In this document: in pieces, positions 26,659 to 38,553 of the stretch
Position numbering within the stretch: the stretch's first letter is position 1
How the letters are laid out: each line of letters begins with the position of its first letter
Source of the DNA: Piscinibacter caeni
GTDB lineage: Bacteria > Pseudomonadota > Gammaproteobacteria > Burkholderiales > Burkholderiaceae_C
DNA: 64,000 nucleotides
Direction of reading: 5' to 3'
Assembly: GCA_003265685.1 (NCBI GenBank)
Contig: KZ836114.1
Location: 1-64,000 of the forward strand
Translations under genes and position numbers: made by a program
Notes under the pieces: model-generated
Told to the model about the DNA's origin: nothing
The model's input: only the letters and a program-made list of their open reading frames with translations
Database searches by the model: none

Positions 26659-26771
26659 GGTCGGTGCGGGAATGGCGGCGGCGCGATTCAGCCGGCCGGC
26701 TTGTCGGATGTCAACACCCAGGTCGGGCTGGCGTGGCTCGGGCGCCGCGCACTGCCGCCATACTTGGCGCC

Positions 26772-28472
26772 ATGCTGATCGAGACCCTGGGCGCCGCGCG
26801 CGACCTCGGCCGCCTGAAGGAGATCGCGGCGGTGTTGATCCGCCACGGCTTCGGCGACGCGGTGCGCCGCCTCGGCCTGGCCGATGCGCTGGCGCGGGCC
26901 GGCCACGCGCTGAACCACGAGCACGTGGCCGACCTGGCGCGGCTCGACCCGCCGGTGCAGGTGCGCCTGGCGATGCAGGAGCTCGGGCCGGCCTTCGTCA
27001 AGCTGGGCCAGATCCTGGCCGGCCGGGCCGACCTGTTCGGCCCCGAGTGGATCGCCGAGTTCGCGCAGTTGCACAGCCGCGTGCCGGCGGTGCCCTTCGA
27101 CGAGCTGCGGGCCCAGCTGCGCGAGGACCTGGGCGGCGAGCCCGAGGCGGTGTTCGCGCGCTTCGACCCCGAGCCGCTGGCGGCGGCGTCGATCGCGCAG
27201 GTGCACCGCGCCGCGCTGCACGACGGCACCGAGGTGGTGGTGAAGGTGCGACGCCCCGGCATCCGCACGGTGATCGAGGCCGACCTGCGCCTGCTCGAGC
27301 GCCTGGCCGCGCTGGCCGAGACCGAGCTGCCGCAACTGCAGCCCTACCGGCCGCGCGAGCTGGTGCGCGAGTTCGGCCGCTCGCTGCAGCGCGAGCTGAA
27401 CCTGGCCACCGAGTGCCGCAATGCCGAGCGCATCGCCGCCAACCTGGCCGCGCTGCCCTTCGTGCACATCCCGACGGTGGTGTGGGCCCACACCGGCGAG
27501 CGCGTCAACGTGCAGGAGTACGTCGGCGGCGTGCCGGGCGAGGACCTGGAGCGTGTCGCGCGCGAGGGGCTGGACCGCACGCTGCTGGCGCGCCGCGGCG
27601 CGCAGGCGGTGCTGAAGATGATCGTCGAGGACGGTTTCTTCCACGCCGACCCGCACCCCGGCAACGTGTTCTACCTGCCGGGCAACCGGCTCGCCTTCAT
27701 CGACTTCGGCATGGTCGGCCGGCTCTCGGCGCGGCGCCGCGAGGAGCTGCTGCAGCTGCTGCTGGGCCTGGTGCAGCGCGAACCGCAGCCGGTGGCCGAC
27801 GTGCTGCTGGACTGGGCCGGCGACACGAACGGCGCGCAGCTCGCGCAGCTCGAGAGCGAGATCGAGGCCTTCGTCGACCAGTACCACGGCACGCCGCTGG
27901 CCCAGCTCGAGCTCGGGCAGATGCTGGCCGACGTCACCACCATCCTGCGCGAGCACCGGCTCGCGCTGCCGTCCGACCTGGCGCTGCTGATCAAGGCCTT
28001 CATCTCGCTCGAGGGCATGGGCCGCGGGCTCGACCCCTCGTTCCACATGGCCGGCGAGGCGATGCCGATCCTGCGCCAGGTGGTGCGCGCACGCTACCGC
28101 CCGCGCGAACTGGGACGGCGTGCCTGGGCCGGGCTGCGCCGGCTGCTCGGCAGCGCCGGGCAACTGCCGCAGGACCTCTCCCGCGTGCTGCGCCGGCTGC
28201 GCCACGGCCACCTGCGGCTGGACATCGAACTCGCGCACCTGAAGCGCGTGGGCGACCAGATCGACCGCGCCGCCAACCGGCTGGCGCTGGCGCTGGTGAT
28301 CGCCGCGCTGATCGTCGGCTCGTCGATCGTGATGACGGTCAGCGGCGGGCCCACGCTGTTCGGCCTGCCCGCCTTCGGCCTGCTCGGCTTCGGCGGCGCG
28401 GTGATCGGCGGCCTCTGGCTGCTGCGCTCGATCTGGCGCAGCAGCCACCCCCACGACGAAGGACAAGGATGA
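26772..28472 (+). CDS. UbiB/AarF (ABC1/ADCK) family atypical kinase
   Basis: The 566-residue protein carries the ABC1 family motifs: FVKLGQILAGRADLFG (KxGQ), AAASIAQVHRAAL (Ala-rich loop), VVVKVRRPGI, FFHADPHPGN and FIDFGMVGRL. Two hydrophobic helices at the C-terminus anchor it in the membrane. UbiB supports ubiquinone synthesis, probably by ATPase-driven lipid handling. It is not next to ubiE/ubiJ, so it may be a paralogue rather than the main UbiB. The stop overlaps the DUF2189 gene start (ATGA). Confidence 0.9.
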   Translation: MLIETLGAARDLGRLKEIAAVLIRHGFGDAVRRLGLADALARAGHALNHEHVADLARLDPPVQVRLAMQELGPAFVKLGQILAGRADLFGPEWIAEFAQLHSRVPAVPFDELRAQLREDLGGEPEAVFARFDPEPLAAASIAQVHRAALHDGTEVVVKVRRPGIRTVIEADLRLLERLAALAETELPQLQPYRPRELVREFGRSLQRELNLATECRNAERIAANLAALPFVHIPTVVWAHTGERVNVQEYVGGVPGEDLERVAREGLDRTLLARRGAQAVLKMIVEDGFFHADPHPGNVFYLPGNRLAFIDFGMVGRLSARRREELLQLLLGLVQREPQPVADVLLDWAGDTNGAQLAQLESEIEAFVDQYHGTPLAQLELGQMLADVTTILREHRLALPSDLALLIKAFISLEGMGRGLDPSFHMAGEAMPILRQVVRARYRPRELGRRAWAGLRRLLGSAGQLPQDLSRVLRRLRHGHLRLDIELAHLKRVGDQIDRAANRLALALVIAALIVGSSIVMTVSGGPTLFGLPAFGLLGFGGAVIGGLWLLRSIWRSSHPHDEGQG

Positions 28473-29260
28473 ACCCACCCACCGAGACACCGCCCGCCCC
28501 CACCGTCTTCGACCTGCCGCTGAACCGCCTCGCGCCGGGCGACATCACGCGCTGGCTCGCGCGCGGCTGGGCCGACTTCCGGCGTGCGCCGGGCATCGGC
28601 CTGTTCTACGGCGGCTGCTTCGCGGCGATGGGCTGGCTGCTGCTGTACGTGTTCCGCCACGCGCCGGCCTGGACGCTGGCGCTGTCGGCCGGCTTCCTGC
28701 TGATGGGGCCGTTCCTGTGCGTCGGGCTGTACGACGTGAGCCGCAAGCTCGAGCGCGGCGAGGCGCCCGACTTCGGCGATTCGCTCACCGCCTGGGACAC
28801 GCGCCTGGGCACGATGGCGATCTTCGGCGGCGTGCTGCTGATCCTCGAGATGCTGTGGGGCCGCGCGTCGCTGGTGATCTTTGCGGTCAGCTTCGACGGC
28901 ATGCCCGACTTCAAGGGCTCGCTGCTCGCGCTGCTGGACCCCGACAACCTCGGCTTCATCGTCGCCTACGTCGGCGTGGGCGCGGTCTTCGCCGGGCTGA
29001 TCTTCGCGGTCAGCGTGGTCTCGATCCCGATGATCCTGGACCGCCAGACCGACGCCATCACCGCCGGGCTGACGAGCCTGCGGCTGTGCCTCACGCAACC
29101 GGGCGTGATGCTGCTGTGGGGTGCGACGCTGACGCTGCTGGTGGTGCTGGCGCTGCTGCCGGCCTTCCTCGGGCTGCTGCTGGTCGGGCCGGTACTCGGC
29201 CATGCCTCGTGGCACGCCTACCGCGGCGCGGTGGGCGTGCCGCCGACTCACGGCGCCTGA
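28469..29260 (+). CDS. DUF2189 integral membrane protein
   Basis: The 263-residue protein has about six membrane helices. It starts with a soluble PLNRLAPGDITRWLARGWAD segment followed by FRRAPGIGLFYGGCFAAMGW, the family signature. Members are inner membrane proteins of unknown function. Its ATG lies in the last codons of the ubiB-like gene, so the two are translationally coupled; a link to quinone or lipid metabolism is inference. Confidence 0.83.
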   Translation: MNPPTETPPAPTVFDLPLNRLAPGDITRWLARGWADFRRAPGIGLFYGGCFAAMGWLLLYVFRHAPAWTLALSAGFLLMGPFLCVGLYDVSRKLERGEAPDFGDSLTAWDTRLGTMAIFGGVLLILEMLWGRASLVIFAVSFDGMPDFKGSLLALLDPDNLGFIVAYVGVGAVFAGLIFAVSVVSIPMILDRQTDAITAGLTSLRLCLTQPGVMLLWGATLTLLVVLALLPAFLGLLLVGPVLGHASWHAYRGAVGVPPTHGA

Positions 29261-29261
29261 A

Positions 29262-29471
29262 CTACTTGCGCAGCGGGCCGGGGTTGGCCTTCAGCCAGGC
29301 CTCCATCTCCTCGGGCGAGATCAGCCCGTCCTTGTTGGTGTCGATGGCGCTCCAGTCGCGGCCGGGGCCGTCGGGCGACTTGGCGCCGGGCTTCGGCCCG
29401 TCGGCGGCCAGCACGGTGCCGGCGGACATTGCCAGCACGAGGGCAAGGGGAACGCTACGCAGTTGGCGCAT
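29262..29471 (-). CDS. Small exported EF-hand protein
   Basis: The 69-residue product has a signal peptide (LRSVPLALVLAMSAGTVLAA) and one EF-hand loop, DTNKDGLISPEEMEAWL, whose calcium ligands are intact. It probably binds calcium in the periplasm. ATG at 29471 is chosen because GGAG lies 9 bases upstream; another ATG at 29486 lacks a ribosome site. It converges on the DUF2189 gene with 1 bp between stops. Confidence 0.72.
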   Translation of the reverse strand: MRQLRSVPLALVLAMSAGTVLAADGPKPGAKSPDGPGRDWSAIDTNKDGLISPEEMEAWLKANPGPLRK

Positions 29472-29780
29472 CTCGGTCTGCTCCATGGATGGACGAAGGG
29501 TCGGACGGCGCGGCCCCATGCCGACACCGTGACGCGTGCACCAGGTCTTGCCCACCGGTGAACGGCCGGACGCACCGGAGACCCTCCCGGGCCTCGTGCT
29601 GACGATGCGACCGTCGAGGTGCTCGAGACACCTCGCCGCTACTCCCCTTGCACAACGCGACGGCGTCATGGATCACCGCCCGCGGCGCGAGTTCCGTGCC
29701 GAGCGGCCCCGGGAAACCCCGGAGCCCGGCGTGATGGATATGAGTTGCGCACCTCATTTCACCTCACTAGCATCACCGAC
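29472..29780. promoter_or_regulatory. 309 bp divergent control region, EF-hand gene / xylose regulon
   Basis: This is the upstream region of the LacI-type regulator and of the minus-strand EF-hand gene. It holds the palindrome at 29740-29757 (listed separately) close to the regulator start. No coding frame with family support was found in it. Confidence 0.6.
29740..29757. promoter_or_regulatory. Candidate LacI-family operator upstream of the xylose regulator
   Basis: ATGAGTTGCGCACCTCAT is an 18 bp near-perfect palindrome (16 of 18 positions symmetric, centred on GC) and lies 24 bp before the start codon at 29781. Size, symmetry and position fit an autoregulatory site for the adjacent LacI-type protein. 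A second copy was not seen elsewhere in the cluster. Confidence 0.6.
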
Positions 29781-30811
29781 ATGGAATCCCGTGTCCGCGC
29801 CAGCCTGCACGACGTCGCGCGCGCTGCCGGCGTCAGCCTGGCGACGGTCGACCGCGTGCTGCACGGCCGCGCCGGGGTGCGCGCGCGCACGGTCGAGCGG
29901 GTGCACGCCGCGGTCGAGCAGCTCGGCTACCGGCCCGACCCGGCCGCCGCGCGGCTGGCGCGCAAGCGCAGCGCGCGGCTGGTGTTCGTGCTGCCGGCCG
30001 GCACCAACAGCTTCGTCGCACTGCTGAACCAGCAGGTGCAGGCGGTCGCCCCCTGGCTGGCCGAGCAGCGCGCCGGCGCGGCGGTGCAGACGGTGGACGT
30101 GTTCTCGCCGCTCGACCTGGCGCAGCACCTGAACGGCCTGCAGGGCCGCTTCGACGCGGTGATCGTGATGGCGCTGGACCACCCGCAGGTGCGCGCCGCG
30201 ATCGACGACCTGGTGGCGCACGGCACGGTGGTGGTGACGCTGGTCTCCGACGTGCCCGGCTCGCGGCGCAGCCACTTCGTCGGCATCGACAACGTCGCTG
30301 CCGGGCGCACCGCGGCCACGCTGCTCGGGCGCTTCGTCGGCCCGCGGCCGGGGCGCATCGGCATCGTGATGGGCAGCCGCGCGCTGCGCGACCACGCCGA
30401 GCGGCTGTTCGGTTTCGAGCAGGTGATGGCCGCCGAGCACCCGCACCTGACCTTGCTGCCGGCCATCGAGGGCCAGGACCGCTCCGACCGCACCGAGCCG
30501 CTGGTCGCGAAGCTACTGAAGAAGGAGCCCGAGCTGGCCGGGCTGTACAGCATCGGTGCCGGCAACCGCGGCATCCAGGCCGCGCTGGCGGCCAGCGGCC
30601 GGGCGCGGCATGTCGCCTGGGTCTGCCACGAGCTGACCCCGCACGCGCGCCGCGCGCTGCTCGACGGCGTGGCCGACGCCGTCATCAACCAGGACGCCGG
30701 CCATGAGGTACGCTCCGCATGCCGCCTCGCCCTGGCCGCGCTGTCCGGCGAACGGGTGCTGCCCGACCAGGAGCGCATCCGCATCGACGTGTTCCTGAAG
30801 GACAACCTGCC

Positions 30812-30815
<4 letters not shown>
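29781..30815 (+). CDS. LacI-family transcriptional regulator of the xylose operon
   Basis: The 344-residue protein has an N-terminal helix-turn-helix (SLHDVARAAGVSLATVDRVL, then HGRAGVRARTVERV) and a periplasmic-binding-like sensor domain (GRFDAVIVMALDHPQVRAAI, GIDNVAAGRTAATLLGRFVG). It heads the operon and shares a GTGA junction with xylB, so it probably senses xylose or a derivative and represses its own transcript. The recognition helix has TVDRVL, as does the second LacI protein at 42262, instead of the common TVSRVL. Confidence 0.9.
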
Positions 30816-32280
<1,465 letters not shown>

Positions 32281-32284
<4 letters not shown>

Positions 32285-33648
32285 CCAAGAACCCCCCGAA
32301 GAAACTCGCTGCCCTGCAGCACGGGCGTTTCTTCAGCCTCGCCGAGCCGCTGCGCCACGAAGGGCCGAAGTTCAAGCCCTCGGCCAAGCGCCCGCTCGGC
32401 TACCGCTGGTACGACCCACAGCGCAAGGTGCTGGGCAAGACGATGGAGCAGCACCTGCGTTTCGCGGTGTGCTACTGGCACAGCTTCGTCTGGCCGGGCA
32501 CCGACCCGTTCGGCGGCGACACCTTCCAGCGCCCCTGGCACGCCGCCGGCGGCGACGCCATGGCGCTGGCTGAGCACAAGGCCGAGGTGGCGTTCGAGCT
32601 GTTCCGCCTGCTGAAGGTGCCCTACTTCACCTTCCACGACCGCGACATCGCGCCCGAGGGCGCGACGCTGCGCGAGTCGAACCTGAACGTGCGCCGCATC
32701 GGCGAGGTGTTCGAGAAGAAGATGCGCGACACCGGCGTCGGCCTGCTGTGGGGCACGGCGAACCTCTTCAGCAACCGGCGCTACATGTCCGGCGCGGCGA
32801 CCAACCCCGACCCCGAGGTGTTTGCCTATGCCGCAGCGCAGGTGAAGAACGTGCTCGAGCTGACGCACGAACTGGGCGGCGAGAACTACGTGCTGTGGGG
32901 CGGTCGCGAAGGCTATGAGACGCTGCTCAACACCGACCTGAAGCGCGAGCTGGCGCAGCTCGGCCGCTTCCTGAGCCTGGTGGTCGAGCACAAGCACAAG
33001 ATCGGCTTCAAGGGCACGATCTTGATCGAACCCAAACCCGCCGAGCCGACCAAGCACCAGTATGACTACGACGTCGCCACGGTGTTCGGTTTCCTGAAGG
33101 CGCACGGCCTCGAGAAGGAGATCAAGGTCAACATCGAGCAGAACCACGCGCTGCTGGCAGGCCACAGCTTCGAGCACGAGATCGCCCTGGCCCAGGCGCT
33201 GGGCATCTTCGGCTCGATCGACATGAACCGCGGCGACGAGCTGCTCGGTTGGGACACCGACCAGTTCCCCAACAACCTGCCCCAGGTGGCGCTGGCGCTC
33301 TACCACATCATCCAGGGCGGCGGCTTCACGACCGGGGGGCTGAACTTCGACGCCAAGCTGCGCCGCCAGTCGATCGACCCGGACGACCTGATCGCCGGGC
33401 ACGCCGGAGCGATGGACCTGTGCGCCCGCGCGCTGCTGGTGGCCGAGAAGATGATCGAAGATGGTGCGCTGGCAAGGCAGCTGCGCGAGCGTTACCACGG
33501 ATGGGACGGCAAGCTCGGCAAGGGCATTCTTGCCGGCAAGCAGTCGCTCGCCGACCTGGCCGCGCTGGTCGAGCGCAATTCGCTCGAGCCGCAGCCCCGG
33601 TCGGGGCGCCAGGAGGTGCTCGAAGCACTGGTCAACAGCTACCTCTGA
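32281..33648 (+). CDS. xylA: Xylose isomerase
   Basis: The 455-residue TIM-barrel enzyme has the class II xylose isomerase motifs: [12 protein letters not shown] (catalytic His-Asp), [17 protein letters not shown] (metal site), [18 protein letters not shown] and [20 protein letters not shown]. It interconverts D-xylose and D-xylulose in the cytoplasm with divalent metals. Its start overlaps the xylB stop by 4 bp. A 156 bp spacer with palindromes separates it from xylF. Confidence 0.96.
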
Positions 33649-33749
33649 GGACGAGGCACAGACCCAGGACCGCAATACCACCGCCGGCATCGTTCTCCCC
33701 CCTGCCGTATCCCCGGGGGGAGAAACGCGTCCCGCAGATGCCCGGCGGG

Positions 33750-33767
33750 AACGATCGACCGATCGTT
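33750..33767. promoter_or_regulatory. Perfect 18 bp palindrome upstream of xylF, candidate operator
   Basis: The arms AACGATCG and CGATCGTT are separated by AC, 38 bp before the xylF start. A looser hairpin (TTCTCCCCC with GGGGGGAGAA, about 33693-33726) precedes it. The layout suggests a second regulated promoter for the transporter genes, although an mRNA-processing hairpin is also possible. Confidence 0.5.
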
Positions 33768-33804
33768 CGACCCTTCGGCGGGCACGCGACCACAAGGAGA
33801 CAGA

Positions 33805-34842
33805 ATGAAAGTCAACGCAATCTTCGCGGCGGCCCTGGTCGCCACCGGTGTCCTCGGCTTCACTCAGGCGGCGCGCGCCGCCGGCGAGACCGTCGGGGTG
33901 TCCTGGTCCAACTTCCAGGAGGAGCGCTGGAAGACCGACGAGGCGGCGATCAAGGCCGCGCTCGACAAGGCCGGGCTGAAGTACATCAGCGCCGACGCCG
34001 CCGGCTCGGCCGAGAAGCAGGCCGCCGACGTCGAGAGCCTGATCACCAAGGGCGCCAAGGCGCTGATCATCCTGGCCTGGGACCAGGACGCCATCCTGCC
34101 CTCGGTCGAGAAGGCCAAGCAGCGCGGCATCCCGGTGATCGCCTATGACCGCTTGATCCAGGACAAGGACGTCTACTACGTGACGTTCAACAACGTCGAG
34201 GTCGGGCGCATGCAGGCGCGCGAGGTGTTCAAGGTGCAGCCCAAGGGCAACTACGTCTTCATCAAGGGCGCAGCCACCGACCCGAACGCCGACTTCCTGC
34301 GCGGCGGGCAGCAGGAGGTGCTGGACGCGGCGATGAAGAAGGGCGACATCAAGAACGTCGGCGAGCAGTACACCGACGGCTGGGCGCCCGAGAACGCGCA
34401 GAAGAACATGGAGCAGATCCTCACCAAGACCGGCGGCAAGGTCGACGCGGTGGTCGCCTCCAACGACGGCACGGCCGGCGGCGTGGTGGCGGCGCTGAAG
34501 GCGCACAACATGGTCGGCATCCCGGTCTCCGGGCAGGACGGCGACAAGGCCGCGCTGAACCGCGTGGCGCGCGGCGAGCAGACCGTCTCGGTGTGGAAGG
34601 ATTCGCGCGAGCTCGGCAAGGTGGCCGGCGAGGTGGCCGCCGCGCTGTTGGCCAAGAAGAAGCCCGCCAACACGACGGTCTTCAAGGACGGCAGCAAGAA
34701 GATCCCGCAGCAGGCCATCCTGCTCGCGCCGATCCCCATCACCAAGGCCAACCTGCAGACCGTGATCGACGCCAAGTGGATCAGCAAGGCCGAGGTCTGC
34801 GCCGGGGTCGACGCGGCGAAGGCGCCGGCGGCCTGCAAGTAA
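33805..34842 (+). CDS. xylF: D-xylose ABC transporter substrate-binding protein
   Basis: The 345-residue protein begins with a cleavable signal peptide ([20 protein letters not shown], then AARA) and has the XylF pattern: [50 protein letters not shown] and [20 protein letters not shown]. It binds xylose in the periplasm and delivers it to XylH. AAGGAGA supplies the ribosome site. A strong hairpin follows the gene. Confidence 0.93.
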   Translation: MKVNAIFAAALVATGVLGFTQAARAAGETVGVSWSNFQEERWKTDEAAIKAALDKAGLKYISADAAGSAEKQAADVESLITKGAKALIILAWDQDAILPSVEKAKQRGIPVIAYDRLIQDKDVYYVTFNNVEVGRMQAREVFKVQPKGNYVFIKGAATDPNADFLRGGQQEVLDAAMKKGDIKNVGEQYTDGWAPENAQKNMEQILTKTGGKVDAVVASNDGTAGGVVAALKAHNMVGIPVSGQDGDKAALNRVARGEQTVSVWKDSRELGKVAGEVAAALLAKKKPANTTVFKDGSKKIPQQAILLAPIPITKANLQTVIDAKWISKAEVCAGVDAAKAPAACK

Positions 34843-34853
34843 ACCCCTGACGC

Positions 34854-34876
34854 GCCCGCCGGAGGCTCCGGCGGGC
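34854..34876 (+). other. Intercistronic hairpin after xylF
   Basis: GCCCGCCGGA, loop GGC, TCCGGCGGGC gives a perfect 10 bp stem without a following T tract. It probably stabilises the upstream xylF message or limits read-through so that binding protein exceeds permease. Confidence 0.65.
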
Positions 34877-34931
34877 ACCCGCGTGCGGCGCGGCACCCCT
34901 GCCGCGCCGCCGCCTTCCCTCAGGAGTCCAG

Positions 34932-36137
34932 ATGCTCTCGGGCCTGCTGGCGCGCTTGCGCCTCGATCCCCGCCTGTCGTCGATGGTGGCCGCGCTGATC
35001 GTCATCGCGATCGTGCTGAACCTGCTGACCGACGGCCTGTTCCTTTCCGCCGAGAACCTCTACAACCTGTCGATCCAGACCTGCGTGATCGCGGTGATGG
35101 CCTGCGGCATGGTGTACGTGATCGTCGCGCGGCAGATCGACCTCTCGGTCGGCTCGCTGCTCGCCTTCAGCGGCATGGCCGCGGCCTGGGTGCAGACACG
35201 CGCCTTCCCGCCGGGCTCCACCACCGGCTGGATCGCGAGCATCCTGGTCGCGCTGGTGCTCGGCGCGCTGGTCGGCACGCTGCAGGGCGCGCTGGTCGCG
35301 AAGATGCGCATCCCGGCCTTCATCGTCACGCTGGCCGGCTACCTGATGTTCCGCGGCGCCGCCTTCCTGGTCAGCGACGGCCAGACGCTCGCGCCGCTGC
35401 ACCCCACCTACCAGGCGCTGGGCGGCGGCGTCAACGGCGCGATCGGCGTGGTGCCGAGCATCGTGCTGGGCCTGTTCGCCGCGGCCTGGGTCGCCTGGCA
35501 CGCCTGGACCGGCCGGCGCGACCAGCAGCGCTACGGCATCGAGCCGGCGCCGGTCTGGGTCGACGCGCTGAAGGTCGCGCTGATGTGCGGCGCGATCGCC
35601 GGCTTCGTCTGGGTGATGTGCCTGGCGCCCGACTTCACCAACGTCGATGCGCAAGGCAACCCGCGCGGGCGCGGCATCGGCGTGCCGGTGCTGATCCTGA
35701 TCGTGATCGTGGTGTTCATGACCTTCGTCGCGCAGCGCACGCGCTACGGGCGCTACGTGTTCGCCTACGGCGGCAACCCCGAGGCGGCGCTGCTGTCGGG
35801 CCTGCCGACCACCTGGCTGGTCTGGTCGCTGTTCATCCTGACCGGCGTGCTGGCCGCGATCGCCGCGGTCATCACCACGGCGCGGCTGGGCTCGGGGGCC
35901 AACTCGATCGGCCAGCTCGCCGAGCTGTACGTCATCTCGGCCGCGGTGATCGGCGGCACCTCGTTCGCCGGCGGCACCGGTTCGGTGCCCGGCGCGGTGC
36001 TCGGCGCGCTGCTGATCCAGACGCTGGACAACGGCATGGTGCTGCTCGACGTCTCCAGCCCGATGCGCCAGATCTTCATCGGCATCGTGCTGATCGTCTC
36101 GGTGTGGTTCGACGTGGTCTACCAGAAACGGAGCTGA
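34932..36137 (+). CDS. xylH: D-xylose ABC transporter permease
   Basis: The 401-residue protein has about ten membrane helices of the RbsC/XylH family, with [59 protein letters not shown] and [20 protein letters not shown]. The larger insertion around residues 195-255 is typical of XylH. AGGAG at 34922 precedes the start. The order xylF-xylH-xylG differs from the E. coli order xylF-xylG-xylH. Confidence 0.93.
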   Translation: MLSGLLARLRLDPRLSSMVAALIVIAIVLNLLTDGLFLSAENLYNLSIQTCVIAVMACGMVYVIVARQIDLSVGSLLAFSGMAAAWVQTRAFPPGSTTGWIASILVALVLGALVGTLQGALVAKMRIPAFIVTLAGYLMFRGAAFLVSDGQTLAPLHPTYQALGGGVNGAIGVVPSIVLGLFAAAWVAWHAWTGRRDQQRYGIEPAPVWVDALKVALMCGAIAGFVWVMCLAPDFTNVDAQGNPRGRGIGVPVLILIVIVVFMTFVAQRTRYGRYVFAYGGNPEAALLSGLPTTWLVWSLFILTGVLAAIAAVITTARLGSGANSIGQLAELYVISAAVIGGTSFAGGTGSVPGAVLGALLIQTLDNGMVLLDVSSPMRQIFIGIVLIVSVWFDVVYQKRS

Positions 36138-36139
36138 GC

Positions 36140-36925
36140 ATGGAGCAGGCAACGGTCGCCCCGGCCGCCGACCGCACCCCGTTCGTCGAGATGCGGCAGA
36201 TCGTCAAGCGCTTCGGCGGCCTGGTGGCGGTCAACCATGTCGACCTCGACCTGTACGCCGGCGAATGTGTCGGCGTGCTCGGCCACAACGGCGCCGGCAA
36301 GACGGTGCTGATCAAGGTGCTCTCGGGCGTCTACACCCCCGACGAAGGCACGATCAAGGTGCACGGCCAGGAGATGCATTTCCGCAACCCGCACGACGCG
36401 CGCACCGCGGGCATCGAGACCATCCACCAGACGCTCGCGCTGGCCGACAACCTCGACGGCCCGGGCAACCTGTTCCTCGGCCGCGAACTGCTGACGCCCT
36501 GGCGCACGCTGGACAGCCGGCGCATGGAGTACGAGGCGCGCAACGTCATCAAGCGCCTGAACCCGAACTTCAAGAACATCCTCGACCCGGTGCTGAGGAT
36601 GTCCGGCGGGCAGCGCCAGTCGGTCGCGATCGCGCGCGCGCTCTACTTCAACGCACGAATCCTGATCATGGACGAACCCTGCGCCGCGCTCGGCCCGGCC
36701 GAGACGCGCATGGTGCTCGAGACCATCAAGCGCCTGAAGGCCGAGGGCATCGGCATCTTCCTGATCAGCCACGAGATGCACGACGTGTTCGAGGTCTGCG
36801 ACCGCGCCACCGTGATGAAGAACGGCAGCGTGGTCGGCATGGTGCGCATGGAGGACGTCACCCAGGACGAGGTGCTGCAGATGATCATCCAGGGCAAGCG
36901 CCCGGGGCAGGCGCTGGCGGCATGA
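36140..36925 (+). CDS. xylG: D-xylose ABC transporter ATP-binding protein, single-domain type
   Basis: The 261-residue ATPase has Walker A ([15 protein letters not shown]), signature [15 protein letters not shown], Walker B ([15 protein letters not shown]) and the switch His ([10 protein letters not shown]). E. coli XylG and RbsA carry two fused ATPase domains of about 500 residues; this protein has one, like FrcA of rhizobia, so it would work as a homodimer. Its stop overlaps the FG-GAP protein start (ATGA). Confidence 0.9.
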   Translation: MEQATVAPAADRTPFVEMRQIVKRFGGLVAVNHVDLDLYAGECVGVLGHNGAGKTVLIKVLSGVYTPDEGTIKVHGQEMHFRNPHDARTAGIETIHQTLALADNLDGPGNLFLGRELLTPWRTLDSRRMEYEARNVIKRLNPNFKNILDPVLRMSGGQRQSVAIARALYFNARILIMDEPCAALGPAETRMVLETIKRLKAEGIGIFLISHEMHDVFEVCDRATVMKNGSVVGMVRMEDVTQDEVLQMIIQGKRPGQALAA

Positions 36926-38553
36926 AGCGGCGGGCGAGCCTGGCCGGGGAGGCGCTGGCGCTGGTGCTGGCGGCGCCCGTGCTCGCGCTGGCGCAGACGC
37001 CGGCGGTGCCGCGCTTCGTCGAGGAAACCGACACGGCCGGCCTGCAGAGCCGCTTCGACGGCGACTGGGAATACACCGTGGGCGGCGGCGTCGCCGCGCT
37101 CGACTGCGACGGCAGCGGGCTGCCCTCGCTGTTCGTGGCCGGCGGTGCGAACCGCTCGAAGTTCTACCGCAACAAGAGCGCGCGCGGCGGGCCGCTGAAG
37201 CTGGCCGCGGAACGCGCCGGCCTGGAGCTGACCAGCACGCTCGGGGCCTACCCGGTCGACCTCGACGGCGACGGCGTGCTCGACCTGGTCGTGCTGCGCG
37301 TGGGCGAGACGCTGCTGATGCGCGGCCTGGGCGACTGCCGCTTCGAGCGTGCCAACGAACGCTGGGGCTTCCAGGGCGGCAACCAGTGGACCACCGCGTT
37401 CGCCGCCGCCTGGCTCGGGTCCGATGCCCGCCCAACGCTGGCCTTCGGCACCTACGTCGACCGCGCGCGCCAGGACTTCCCCTGGGGCAACTGCACCGAC
37501 AACCTGCTGCTGCGCCCGGCGCGCGGCGAGGCGCTCGCCTTCGAGCCGCCGCTGCCGCTCAAGCCTGGCCATTGCGCGCTCGGCATGCTGTTCTCCGACT
37601 GGAACCGCAGCGGCATGCCGGCCCTGCGCATCACCAACGACCGCGAGTACTACAAGGGCGGGCACGAGCAGCTGTGGCACATCGAGCCGGGCGCGGCGCC
37701 ACGGCTGTTCACCGCCGCCGAGGGCTGGAAGCCGCTGCAGATCTGGGGCATGGGCATCGCCAGCGCCGACCTCGACGGCAGCGGCTACCCGGCCTATTTC
37801 CTGACCAGCATGGCCGACAACAAGCTGCAGGTGCTCAGCGGCGGGCCGGGTCGGCCGGAGTACAAGGACATCGCCTTCGCCAGCGGCGTGACGGCGCACC
37901 GGCCGCATGCCGGCGGCGATGTGCACCCGTCGACCGCGTGGCATGCGCAGTTCGCCGACGTCAACAACGACGGGCGACCCGACCTGTTCATCGTCAAGGG
38001 CAACGTCGGCAACATGCCGGACTTCGCGATGCTCGACCCGAGCAACCTGCTGCTCGGTGCCGGGCGCGGCCGCTTCGTCGAGGCGGCCACCGAGGCCGGG
38101 CTGCAGAACTACCAGCGCGGCCGCGGCGGCCTGCTGGTCGACCTGAACGGCGACGGCCTGCTCGATGCCGTCATCGTCAACCGCTGGGACCGTGCCCGGC
38201 TGTGGCGCAACGTCGGCGCCGGCACGGCCAGCGCACCGAAGCCACTCGGCCACTGGCTGCAGGTGCGGCTGCGGCAGGACGGCGGCAACCGCGATGCGGT
38301 CGGCGCCTGGCTCGAGGTCGAGGCCGGCGGGCGCGTGCAGCGCTGCGAGCAGGTGGTGGGCGGCGGCCATGCGAGCGGGCAGCTCGGCGCGCTGCACATG
38401 GGCCTGGGCGAAGCCACCGGCGCGCGGGTGCGCGTGCTCTGGCCCGGCGCGAAGCCGGGCGACGCGGCACTCACCAGCCCGTGGTACGAGGCCGCGGCCG
38501 ACCGGCTCTACGTGCTCGACCGCCAGAAGGGCCTGCAGCCGTGGCAGCCCTGA
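36922..38553 (+). CDS. Exported FG-GAP/VCBS repeat protein with ASPIC/UnbV domain (CRTAC1-like)
   Basis: The 543-residue protein has a signal peptide ([20 protein letters not shown]) and several calcium-binding beta-propeller blades: [49 protein letters not shown] and [15 protein letters not shown]-terminal ASPIC/UnbV domain follows ([28 protein letters not shown]). It is secreted or periplasmic. Its start overlaps xylG, and the haloperoxidase gene starts before its stop, which binds it to the xylose transcript. Function is unknown. Confidence 0.85.
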   Translation: MKRRASLAGEALALVLAAPVLALAQTPAVPRFVEETDTAGLQSRFDGDWEYTVGGGVAALDCDGSGLPSLFVAGGANRSKFYRNKSARGGPLKLAAERAGLELTSTLGAYPVDLDGDGVLDLVVLRVGETLLMRGLGDCRFERANERWGFQGGNQWTTAFAAAWLGSDARPTLAFGTYVDRARQDFPWGNCTDNLLLRPARGEALAFEPPLPLKPGHCALGMLFSDWNRSGMPALRITNDREYYKGGHEQLWHIEPGAAPRLFTAAEGWKPLQIWGMGIASADLDGSGYPAYFLTSMADNKLQVLSGGPGRPEYKDIAFASGVTAHRPHAGGDVHPSTAWHAQFADVNNDGRPDLFIVKGNVGNMPDFAMLDPSNLLLGAGRGRFVEAATEAGLQNYQRGRGGLLVDLNGDGLLDAVIVNRWDRARLWRNVGAGTASAPKPLGHWLQVRLRQDGGNRDAVGAWLEVEAGGRVQRCEQVVGGGHASGQLGALHMGLGEATGARVRVLWPGAKPGDAALTSPWYEAAADRLYVLDRQKGLQPWQP

